Shown: positions 1-5,206 of the stretch, piece by piece
Numbering within the stretch: position 1 is the first letter of the stretch
Layout of the letters: every line of letters starts with the position of its first letter
Assembly: GCA_024691475.1 (NCBI GenBank)
Contig: JAILNP010000010.1
Location: 1-7,916, forward strand
Source of the DNA: Denitrobacterium sp024691475
GTDB taxonomy: Bacteria > Actinomycetota > Coriobacteriia > Coriobacteriales > Eggerthellaceae
Length of the DNA: 7,916 nt
Direction of reading: 5' to 3'
Notes under the pieces: generated by a model
Told to the model about the DNA's origin: nothing
Seen by the model: only the letters and a program-made list of their open reading frames with translations
Databases searched by the model: none
Made by a program: the position numbers and the translations under genes

Positions 1-1223
1 TCGCCTTCTCGGGGCGTGAGGTTGTACTGGCGCGCGATGGCGAGGCAATGCTCTTCGATTCCGGCGTTGAATGCTGCTGGTTGACTTGTGGTGGGGCGCA
101 AGACGAGGATCGCGTAGTTGGCAAGCAGGAACAGCATGGTGCAGAGGGGCGCAACGTTGCGGGCGATATCGTCGCCCAAGTACGTGAAGGATGCAAATCC
201 CAACGGCACGCTGATGAGGATGGCGGCGAGCGCCATTCCGCAAAGGGGTATGGCCAAATCGCGTTCCGCGCGAATGGCGGTGGTCACGTAGAGCCACGAT
301 GTAATCATGCAGCTGCTGAAGCATGCTCCGCCGCCGAATGCGAAGAAGGCGTTTGCCGTGGCGCTGCCGTTTTGGGGGAAGAGCATCCAGGGGAGCAGCA
401 ATAGCGCAGCTCCCGCGGGCAAGACGGCTTGCAGGATGGTATTCAGGCTGAATTGCCGTGGCGGATGCAGGGCAAGCAAAATGGGCGGAATGGCGCAGAC
501 GGCGCGAAACGTGATTTCAAGGAGACCATGGTTGGCGGTGACGATGGGCGCTTCGACATATTGCGCCGCGCGTGCCGAACCGGTGATGAGGTAGAAGATG
601 AACAGGCCCACAATGGGGAAAGCGATGTCGGCGATGGCCGTAATGATGCGGGGCAGTGTGTCATTCGCGTTTACAGGCGCAATGGTGCTTTCCCCTGGCG
701 TCTCGTCGTTGCTCGCGAGGATGGGAAGGCAGCCAATGACGAATAGGAGCGATGTATAGGCGAAGAGCAGCGCTTCGGGGATGGCGAATGCGATGAGCTC
801 CAGGCAGGAAGAAGTGATAACGCCAATGGATATCCCGACCGCAGCGTCTTGAAAGTCGTGTCGAGCGTATTTGACGGCCCACTTGCATATGCTTGGGAAG
901 AAGGCAATGGCGCAGCCTATGGCGGTGATGATAGTGATAGGCGTGGTGGTGGGCGCAAAGTGCGAGATGGCAAGGCAGCAGGGAAGCAGTATTGCGGGTG
1001 CGATGGGGGATGCCTTCGTAATCGCGGATGGCGCAAGGTGCCAAAGCGCAACCGCGGCGCACGAAACGAGGATGAGCGCGCAAATGAAGGCGAAGGAGAA
1101 CGAAAGCGAGGCTCCTTGTAATTCGGGCAGGTAATCAACGATGGTGAGAAAGGACGCCAGGAACGCGCCCCAGAGCAGATGCTCTGCGGCAAAAGCGGTC
1201 TTTTCGCGAGATGGTATGCGCAT
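1..1223 (-). CDS. LuxR-type transcriptional regulator with polytopic membrane N-terminus (3' end outside window)
   Basis: An uninterrupted minus-strand frame runs from ATG at 1223 to the window edge, giving 407 codons. The product is very hydrophobic, with about 12 likely membrane helices (roughly residues 15-32, 39-63, 74-90, 94-112, 126-147, 149-168, 192-214, 232-252, 264-283, 290-316, 324-349 and 356-377). A soluble linker follows, and the visible sequence ends in LTPREG (402-407), the usual opening of a LuxR/FixJ-type helix-turn-helix. The DNA-binding domain itself is therefore mostly outside the window. Membrane-anchored LuxR proteins of this plan are a known, expanded group in Eggerthellaceae; their signals are generally unknown. 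An AGGGGTG Shine-Dalgarno-like stretch lies just upstream and an in-frame TAG precedes it four codons before the ATG, so the start is well fixed. It lies 96 bp downstream of the tandem MarR gene on the same strand. No ligand can be inferred. Confidence 0.85.
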   Translation of the reverse strand, partial: MRIPSREKTAFAAEHLLWGAFLASFLTIVDYLPELQGASLSFSFAFICALILVSCAAVALWHLAPSAITKASPIAPAILLPCCLAISHFAPTTTPITIITAIGCAIAFFPSICKWAVKYARHDFQDAAVGISIGVITSSCLELIAFAIPEALLFAYTSLLFVIGCLPILASNDETPGESTIAPVNANDTLPRIITAIADIAFPIVGLFIFYLITGSARAAQYVEAPIVTANHGLLEITFRAVCAIPPILLALHPPRQFSLNTILQAVLPAGAALLLLPWMLFPQNGSATANAFFAFGGGACFSSCMITSWLYVTTAIRAERDLAIPLCGMALAAILISVPLGFASFTYLGDDIARNVAPLCTMLFLLANYAILVLRPTTSQPAAFNAGIEEHCLAIARQYNLTPREG

Positions 1224-1239
1224 CCAACACCCCTATAGC

Positions 1240-1289
1240 AATCGATGGCCCGCACGATTATACGTTAGAAATCGTGCGGGCCATCGATT
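1240..1289. repeat. Perfect 20-bp inverted repeat with 10-nt spacer
   Basis: The arms 1240-1259 and 1270-1289 are exact reverse complements (left arm core GATGGCCCGCACGA), separated by ATACGTTAGA. The repeat lies 30 bp after the stop codon of the tandem MarR gene and 16 bp before the start codon of the membrane LuxR gene, so it would fold as a strong hairpin in a shared minus-strand transcript. Neither side carries a T-run, so it is not a textbook intrinsic terminator. It could be a polarity or mRNA-processing element, an unusually long operator, or one copy of a dispersed palindromic repeat. Confidence 0.9.
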
Positions 1290-1319
1290 AGGAGGATGCT
1301 ATCTGGTGATTGTCGATTG

Positions 1320-2264
1320 CTAGTCGATGGATGTCAGGTTGGAAAGCTCTGCTGCTTCCTGCGCCTGTCGCTGCATCTTCATGATCGTTACGATAACGCG
1401 ATTGAGCTGGGTGAACGTAATCATGTGCCCTTCGCCCAGCCTATCCCAGAAGAACTTCGACCCGGCATAGTTGATGATATTCACCACGCGCAGAGCTTCG
1501 CGCTCGCCCCGTTCGGTAAGAGCGATGTATACCGCCTTGTTGTCGTGGGGATGCGCAAGCCTCTGGATGAGGCCCTTGTCATGCAGGGCCTTCGTAGTGC
1601 GCGTGGCCGTTGCGTTTGTGAGCATGAGCTGATTGGCCACAACGCCAATGCGCATGGGCATATGCGTTTCGTAGAGGCGCTGCATGACTCGGCATTCGGG
1701 GATGGGATAGCCGCTCTGGGTCTTCGTCTCCTCTTCAATGGGGCGTGCGATGGATTCCAGCGCAGCAATGAGATGCGTGGTTGGGTGCGTCGCCGAAATC
1801 ACGGGCGGGATATTCTTGTTGATGGAGTGGCCCACGTGGGTAATGGCCCGAAAGAGTCGCTGGTAATTCTCGTTGCGTGGTGGCCAGGTGATCCTGAATT
1901 GCGCGACGAGTGTCTTCTCGCTCTCGTTGACGTAGGCGATGCCCTGCGGCGTGATGGCGGCAATGCGTGCGCGTGCATCCTGCTCGCTTTCGCGGCGATG
2001 CGTGAACATGAGCGTGTCGAGTTGGGGGAATGCGTTTGCTATCACGTTTGGTTTCACGTGAAGCAGCGTGCTGAGCTCCGATTGGGGAATGGTTCCCGGA
2101 TGCGCGAAGAAGAGCTCGATGAGCATGCGGTACTGCGTTGCGCTCAGTACGCCTTCGGTTTCCAAAACCTGGCGTAGCGCATTGCGTTCCATGGAAAACG
2201 GGATGAAATACGTTGATGTAAATGCCGCCTGTTCGGCCTGCTGAGCCATTGCTGCGTGTGCCAT
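1320..2264 (-). CDS. Tandem double MarR-type winged-helix regulator
   Basis: The product has 314 residues, about twice a normal MarR protein (about 140-150). Two MarR-like winged-helix units are visible. Unit 1 (about 40-125) has an HTH-like stretch (SELSTLLHVKPNVIANAF) and a wing ending in ITPQG (104-108). Unit 2 (about 188-300) is closer to the family consensus, with LTNATATRTTKALHDKGLI followed by the wing HPHDNKAVYIALTERG (238-253), which matches the D-x-(R/K)-x3-V-x-LT-x2-G pattern. MarR proteins normally act as homodimers on palindromic operators; a single-chain fusion could act as a pseudo-dimer or bind two half-sites. No membrane segment is present, so it should be cytosolic. The ATG at 2264 is preceded by GGTAGGGG about 9 bp upstream; a later in-frame ATG at 2249 has no such site. 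It lies upstream of the membrane LuxR gene and diverges from the nikR-hypE unit, so it could regulate either. Target and ligand are unknown. Confidence 0.85.
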   Translation of the reverse strand: MAHAAMAQQAEQAAFTSTYFIPFSMERNALRQVLETEGVLSATQYRMLIELFFAHPGTIPQSELSTLLHVKPNVIANAFPQLDTLMFTHRRESEQDARARIAAITPQGIAYVNESEKTLVAQFRITWPPRNENYQRLFRAITHVGHSINKNIPPVISATHPTTHLIAALESIARPIEEETKTQSGYPIPECRVMQRLYETHMPMRIGVVANQLMLTNATATRTTKALHDKGLIQRLAHPHDNKAVYIALTERGEREALRVVNIINYAGSKFFWDRLGEGHMITFTQLNRVIVTIMKMQRQAQEAAELSNLTSID

Positions 2265-2299
2265 GCTGATACCCCTACCCGTCGTTCAGCTATGCAAGT

Positions 2300-2305
2300 A
2301 TTTTA
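2300..2305 (-). promoter_or_regulatory. Possible -10 element for the MarR-type gene
   Basis: Read on the minus strand, this is TAAAAT, a 5/6 match to the sigma-70 -10 consensus, 35 bp ahead of the ATG at 2264. No recognisable -35 hexamer lies at standard spacing. An imperfect dyad, GCAA (2294-2297) with TTGC (2306-2309), brackets it and could be an autoregulatory operator. The evidence is only sequence resemblance. Confidence 0.25.
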
Positions 2306-2413
2306 TTGCGCGCCCGCAGCATGGGCGCACGTCATTTGGGTATTGTTGATGTTTGGAAACTAAATGTAACCGTTCTGGTGTCTTTTGAATTTCGCGACTC
2401 TCTTGCGGCTAAA

Positions 2414-2441
2414 TTGACGCATGCTCACACATTTTTACTAA
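2414..2441 (+). promoter_or_regulatory. Possible promoter for the small protein-nikR-hypE unit
   Basis: TTGACG (2414-2419, 5/6 match to the -35 consensus) is followed after 16 bp by TACTAA (2436-2441), a weak -10. The stretch is AT-rich against a GC-rich background and lies about 80 bp ahead of the ATG at 2520. A short dyad, TGACG (2415-2419) and CGTCA (2444-2448), surrounds the putative -10 and is a conceivable operator. It does not match the E. coli NikR operator (GTATGA-N16-TCATAC), which I did not find in the window. The rest of the 2265-2519 intergenic region shows no gene. Confidence 0.3.
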
Positions 2442-2519
2442 TTCGTCACATCGGAGTGGGGGAACAGGGCTACACTGTTAGCAAAGAGGAAGGACACGCC
2501 AAATCGAAAGGAGCACAGT

Positions 2520-2774
2520 ATGTGCCAGAATGGTGTCAACACGGGTCAGTACAAGATGATGCTCGAGCAGATCGACGACCAGATTGCTTTGAATCGCAGG
2601 TGGGCTCACAAGCTGGGTCATGTTGCCGGCGATGCGAGCTACGAAAAGACCTGCGAGCTGATGCATCAGGTGCAGCATCTGCTCGATGACGCCCGTGCGC
2701 TTATCACCGACGCTCAGGATGCTTTGGAAGAAGACGCCGAAGCCGTGGCTAACGTTTCGGTTAAGCTTGTATAG
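2520..2774 (+). CDS. Small His/Cys-containing helical protein, unknown function
   Basis: This 84-residue protein is probably real. AAAGGAG at 2507-2513 sits at good spacing before the ATG, and nikR follows on the same strand 28 bp after its stop. It has no signal peptide or membrane helix and looks almost wholly alpha-helical, with acidic heptad-like stretches in the second half (about 53-76). His30, His34, Cys46, His49 and His53 form HKLGH and CELMHQVQH, that is H-x3-H and C-x2-H-x3-H spacings that would put the side chains on the same helix faces. Such spacing is compatible with metal binding, and the position beside nikR and hypE makes nickel the obvious candidate, but that is inference. 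I do not recognise a named family. It could also be a simple coiled-coil partner protein with no metal role. Confidence 0.7.
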   Translation: MCQNGVNTGQYKMMLEQIDDQIALNRRWAHKLGHVAGDASYEKTCELMHQVQHLLDDARALITDAQDALEEDAEAVANVSVKLV

Positions 2775-2802
2775 ATTCGCTAGTAGGTAAGAAAGAGGCG
2801 TT

Positions 2803-3228
2803 ATGTCCAACGATCTCATGCGCTTTTCAGTGGCTATGCCGGAAGATCTGCTGATTGAGTTCGATCAGCTGGTGGCGCGTCGTGGCTTGGCAAAGAATCG
2901 CAGCGAGGTAATACGCGATTTGGTGCGCGAGGCACTGATTAGCGAGCAATGCGGCACGTTGGGCATGGAAGTCATGGGGACGCTTACCATCGTGTACGAT
3001 CACCATGTAAACGACCTGCGTGACAAGATCGACGGCGTACAGCATGAGTACCTGGAGAACGTTATTTCGAGCACTCATGTGCATATCGATCACCATGCCT
3101 GTCTGGAGGTAATCATCATTCGGGGAGAGACGGGCTTGGTGCAAGGCATCGCCGACCTCATTTTGGGGTTGAAGGGCGTGCAGACGGGGCGCCTGGTTCT
3201 CACGTCAACAGGTGGGCGCATCTACTAG
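2803..3228 (+). CDS. nikR: Nickel-responsive transcriptional repressor NikR
   Basis: The product has 141 residues, close to the usual 130-150. The N-terminus (about 1-45) is a ribbon-helix-helix DNA-binding domain: a beta strand MRFSVAMP (6-13), then helices containing FDQLV and RSEVIRDLVREAL. The C-terminal part (about 57-135) is the ACT-like tetramerisation and nickel-sensing domain. The high-affinity square-planar nickel ligands are conserved at exact family spacing: His81, His92, His94 and Cys100, equivalent to His76, His87, His89 and Cys95 of E. coli NikR. In known members, nickel-loaded NikR represses nickel uptake genes, and in some species it controls urease or hydrogenase genes. The ATG at 2803 is preceded by GAAAGAGG (2791-2798). 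It lies between the small His/Cys protein and hypE, so it probably regulates this unit or a distant nickel transporter; no nickel transporter is in view. Confidence 0.95.
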   Translation: MSNDLMRFSVAMPEDLLIEFDQLVARRGLAKNRSEVIRDLVREALISEQCGTLGMEVMGTLTIVYDHHVNDLRDKIDGVQHEYLENVISSTHVHIDHHACLEVIIIRGETGLVQGIADLILGLKGVQTGRLVLTSTGGRIY

Positions 3229-3247
3229 CTTCCAGCGCCGGCTACTA

Positions 3248-3261
3248 TACATATATATGTA
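3248..3261. promoter_or_regulatory. 14-bp AT-rich perfect palindrome upstream of hypE
   Basis: TACATATATATGTA is its own reverse complement and stands out in GC-rich surroundings, 40 bp ahead of hypE. It could be an operator for a dimeric regulator. It also contains -10-like hexamers (TATACA at 3246-3251, TATATA), so it may be part of an internal hypE promoter, although no -35 is evident. It abuts the hairpin at 3261-3281. Confidence 0.4.
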
Positions 3262-3281
3262 AGGCGCCGTACAGGCGCCTT
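3261..3281 (+). terminator. Short GC-rich hairpin between nikR and hypE, possible partial terminator or attenuator
   Basis: AAGGCGCC (3261-3268) and GGCGCCTT (3274-3281) pair perfectly around a 5-nt loop, GTACA. The following bases are ATTTG, a very short T-rich tract, so termination would be incomplete. The hairpin starts 33 bp after the nikR stop and ends 7 bp before the hypE ribosome binding site. It may reduce read-through from nikR, stabilise the nikR mRNA 3' end, or mark the end of the nikR transcript with hypE having its own promoter. Confidence 0.55.
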
Positions 3282-3300
3282 ATTTGCGAAAGGGAACACT

Positions 3301-4323
3301 ATGGACGAAAAGGTCCTGCTAGGTCATGGTAGCGGCGGCACGATGATGCGCCGCATTATCGACGAGGTATTCTTCGATGCCTACGGTGGGGAAGAGCTTG
3401 CCGCTGGTAATGATGCGGCCGATTTGCCGCTCCCCGCAGAGGGCGAACGCCTGGCGTATTCTACCGACAGCTTCGTGGTGACCCCTCATTTCTTCCCGGG
3501 CGGCGATATCGGGCATTTGGCCGTGTGCGGTACCGTGAACGATGTGGCTACCAGTGGCGCCGTACCGAAGTACCTTTCGTGCGGCTTCATTTTGGAAGAA
3601 GGCTTCCCCATGGAAGACCTGAAGCGCATTTGCCAAAGCATGGCGGATGTAGCCAAGGAAGCTGGCGTGCGCATTGTGACGGGCGACACGAAGGTCGTAA
3701 ATCGTGGCCATGGCGATGGCGTGTACATCAACACGAGCGGTGTGGGCTTCATTCCCGCCGGACGAGTGCTTGGCGGCCAGTACTGCAAGCCGGGCGATAA
3801 GGTGCTCGTCTCGGGTACGTTGGGCGATCATGGCATCACAATCATGAGCTGTCGAGAGGAGCTGAGCTTCCGCGCCGACCTGAAAAGCGATGCCGCTCCC
3901 TTGAACCATTTGATTGCGGAAGTGCTCGAAGCGGCGCCTCATACGCGTTGCTTCCGTGACCCCACGCGCGGTGGTTTGGCAAGCACGCTCAATGAACTTG
4001 CGGAGCAGAGTGGCGTCGATATGGTTGTCGACGAAATGAACGTTCCGGTGAAGGATGCCGTGCGTGGTGCGTGCGAAATGTTGGGTTACGATGTCTTCCA
4101 GGTTGCCAACGAGGGCAAGATGGTTTGCGTGGTTCCCGCGGAAGAATCTGAACGTGCGTTGGAAGCCATGCGTGCGAATGAGTACGGAACCGATGCGGCG
4201 ATTATCGGAGAGGTTCTTCCGTGTCCCGACGACCGTTCGCCGCGCGTGAGCATTAGAACCGGGTTCGGAAGCATGCGCATCCTCGATATGTTGGTGGGGG
4301 AGCAGCTTCCGCGCATCTGCTAA
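3301..4323 (+). CDS. hypE: Hydrogenase maturation protein HypE
   Basis: The product has 340 residues, a normal HypE length. HypE is a cytosolic PurM/AIR-synthase-like ATPase. It receives a carbamoyl group from HypF on its C-terminal cysteine and dehydrates it to a thiocyanate, the source of the two cyanide ligands of the [NiFe]-hydrogenase iron, passed on with HypC-HypD. The sequence shows the N-terminal GHGSGG glycine-rich motif (8-13), the STDSFVVTP and VNDVATSGA motifs of the ATP-binding PurM fold, RDPTRGGLASTLNE in the C-terminal domain, and the diagnostic C-terminus PRIC with the catalytic Cys as last residue. AAAGGGA just upstream supports the ATG at 3301. It follows nikR by 72 bp with a hairpin between. 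The partners hypF, hypC and hypD are absent from the window, so this hypE is separated from the usual hyp cluster, at least on its downstream side. Confidence 0.97.
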   Translation: MDEKVLLGHGSGGTMMRRIIDEVFFDAYGGEELAAGNDAADLPLPAEGERLAYSTDSFVVTPHFFPGGDIGHLAVCGTVNDVATSGAVPKYLSCGFILEEGFPMEDLKRICQSMADVAKEAGVRIVTGDTKVVNRGHGDGVYINTSGVGFIPAGRVLGGQYCKPGDKVLVSGTLGDHGITIMSCREELSFRADLKSDAAPLNHLIAEVLEAAPHTRCFRDPTRGGLASTLNELAEQSGVDMVVDEMNVPVKDAVRGACEMLGYDVFQVANEGKMVCVVPAEESERALEAMRANEYGTDAAIIGEVLPCPDDRSPRVSIRTGFGSMRILDMLVGEQLPRIC

Positions 4324-4475
4324 ATAATAAACTTCGGCGGTCGCGCGAGCGCGAAAAGAGAACCAGGGGAGCCTTCGGAGCTTGAATCCATGGCACTGTA
4401 GATTTCGTGAAAGTTGAACCTCGATGCTAAAAAATGAACGCCGCAATGGATGACTTTTCGTTATGGCGAAGGTGC

Positions 4476-4507
4476 GAAGGAGTTGCGTCTGCGGACGCGA
4501 CTCCTTC
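4476..4507 (+). terminator. Stem-loop terminator candidate downstream of hypE
   Basis: A 14-bp stem (4476-4489 with 4494-4507) closes around the 4-nt loop TGCG, with a single T-G wobble. It is followed by the T-rich TCTTGTT. It lies 152 bp after the hypE stop codon. The T-tract is interrupted, so termination may be imperfect, but stem length and position make it the best candidate for the end of the nikR-hypE transcript. A smaller dyad, TCGCGC-GA-GCGCGA (4341-4354), lies just after the hypE stop and has no T-run. Confidence 0.55.
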
Positions 4508-4860
4508 TCTTGTTGGTGCGTTGCCGAGGCATGCTTGAGGGGTTGCCGGAATGGCGCGCTGGATGGTTTCGACGGCAGTCGATTGGCGCGCATGACGGGT
4601 GTGCGGTGCGCCCACGGAGCCGAGGGCCATCTTCGCCACATTCGTCCGTCTGACTATCCTTGGGCGGATGCTTGGCGAGCGTCCAAAGCAATCATGCGCG
4701 ACCGTTGCTCGCGTGTGCCCGCGCATCATCGTCGACTCGTTGAGCGCAGTTGATGGGAAGAGTCGCGGCATGATGATTGCAACGGCCCAATGCGTCGCAT
4801 CATATCGCTTGCGGTGCATGTTCATGAAGTACAAGATATAGCGCTCTGGTTTATTCTCCG
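4508..4860. other. Intergenic stretch with no supported gene
   Basis: Several open frames cross this stretch on both strands. None has a plausible ribosome binding site, a recognisable domain or a protein-like composition, and they overlap each other. I see no tRNA, rRNA or CRISPR repeat and no insertion-sequence ends. The octamer TGGCGCGC occurs twice here (about 4553 and 4585). The region may be a decayed gene or simply a long spacer before the surface-protein gene. Confidence 0.5.
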
Positions 4861-4862
4861 CT

Positions 4863-4995
4863 GGGGTAAGTACCCCGATACACGGATAAAGAATCCGCAT
4901 ACGAACAGGGTTTATGACTCCAAGGTAACGCATGTAGACTGTTTGGAGAAAGGGTATAGCAGAAGTTGCAAATAGCTGATAGTATCAAGTGATAC
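4863..4995 (+). promoter_or_regulatory. Cluster of small hairpins upstream of the surface-protein gene, possible structured leader
   Basis: Four dyads lie within 133 bp: GGGGT-AAGT-ACCCC (4863-4876), CGGAT-AAAGA-ATCCG (4883-4897), CTCCAA (4918-4923) with TTGGAG (4943-4948), and GTATC-AAGT-GATAC (4982-4995). The first and last share a 5-bp stem and the same AAGT loop. They could form RNA hairpins in a 5' leader or be protein-binding sites. No known riboswitch class is recognised. Short dyads arise by chance, so this is tentative. Confidence 0.3.
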
Positions 4996-5008
4996 CAGGA
5001 GTGTAGCA

Positions 5009-5206
5009 ATGGGTGAATTATGCGCTGCGCGCCTGGAGGGCATCAACTTGAGCGGGCCAAGTATCGTGGGTACTATCGTATTCTCGCTTGACCTGGCAAT
5101 TCAAGGGTATGTTGCCCGGGGGTTGTTATACGAGGAGTGCGTTTGCAGTGGAGTGCGCTACTGCAAATATGCGATTCGCTGGGGTCGAGAGGAAAACCTC
5201 CGCTAA
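5009..5206 (+). CDS. Possible small upstream ORF overlapping the surface-protein gene
   Basis: This 65-codon frame starts at an ATG preceded by AGGAG at 4998-5002, a good Shine-Dalgarno site at 6-bp spacing, and directly follows the GTATC-AAGT-GATAC hairpin. It ends 38 bp inside the surface-protein gene in a different frame. The predicted peptide has four cysteines and one moderately hydrophobic stretch but resembles no family I know. It could be a translated leader peptide coupled to the gene below, or a chance ORF. The overlap and the weak promoter candidate located inside it argue for chance. Confidence 0.2.
   Translation: MGELCAARLEGINLSGPSIVGTIVFSLDLAIQGYVARGLLYEECVCSGVRYCKYAIRWGREENLR
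5048..5076 (+). promoter_or_regulatory. Weak promoter candidate for the surface-protein gene
   Basis: TTGAGC (5048-5053) and TACTAT (5071-5076) are 17 bp apart, each a 4/6 match to the sigma-70 hexamers. Transcription would start near 5083, leaving a leader of about 85 nt before the ATG at 5169. If this is the real promoter, the ORF at 5009 and the upstream hairpins are not part of the transcript. Confidence 0.25.

Noticed and set aside
661..1083. Minus-strand open frames of 140 and 112 codons in the left region
   Set aside because: They are alternative frames of the membrane LuxR gene, whose own frame is open from 1223 to the window edge and gives clear membrane helices and a LuxR motif.
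1296..2177. Plus-strand open frame of 293 codons with GGAGG touching its ATG
   Set aside because: Antisense shadow of the double MarR gene. The GGAGG has no spacing to the start codon and the product resembles no family.
4560..4600. GGTTTCGACGG resembling the 5' region of tmRNA
   Set aside because: No tag-peptide reading frame ending in Ala-Ala, no acceptor-stem partner and no T-arm or CCA end follow; the match is short and likely chance.
3319..4641. Minus-strand open frame of 440 codons
   Set aside because: Antisense shadow of hypE, His/Arg-rich with no domain; the plus-strand HypE is unmistakable.
4427..4933. Minus-strand open frame of 168 codons in the gap after hypE
   Set aside because: No ribosome binding site, Arg/His/Pro-rich noise-like composition, and it runs through the terminator-like hairpin.
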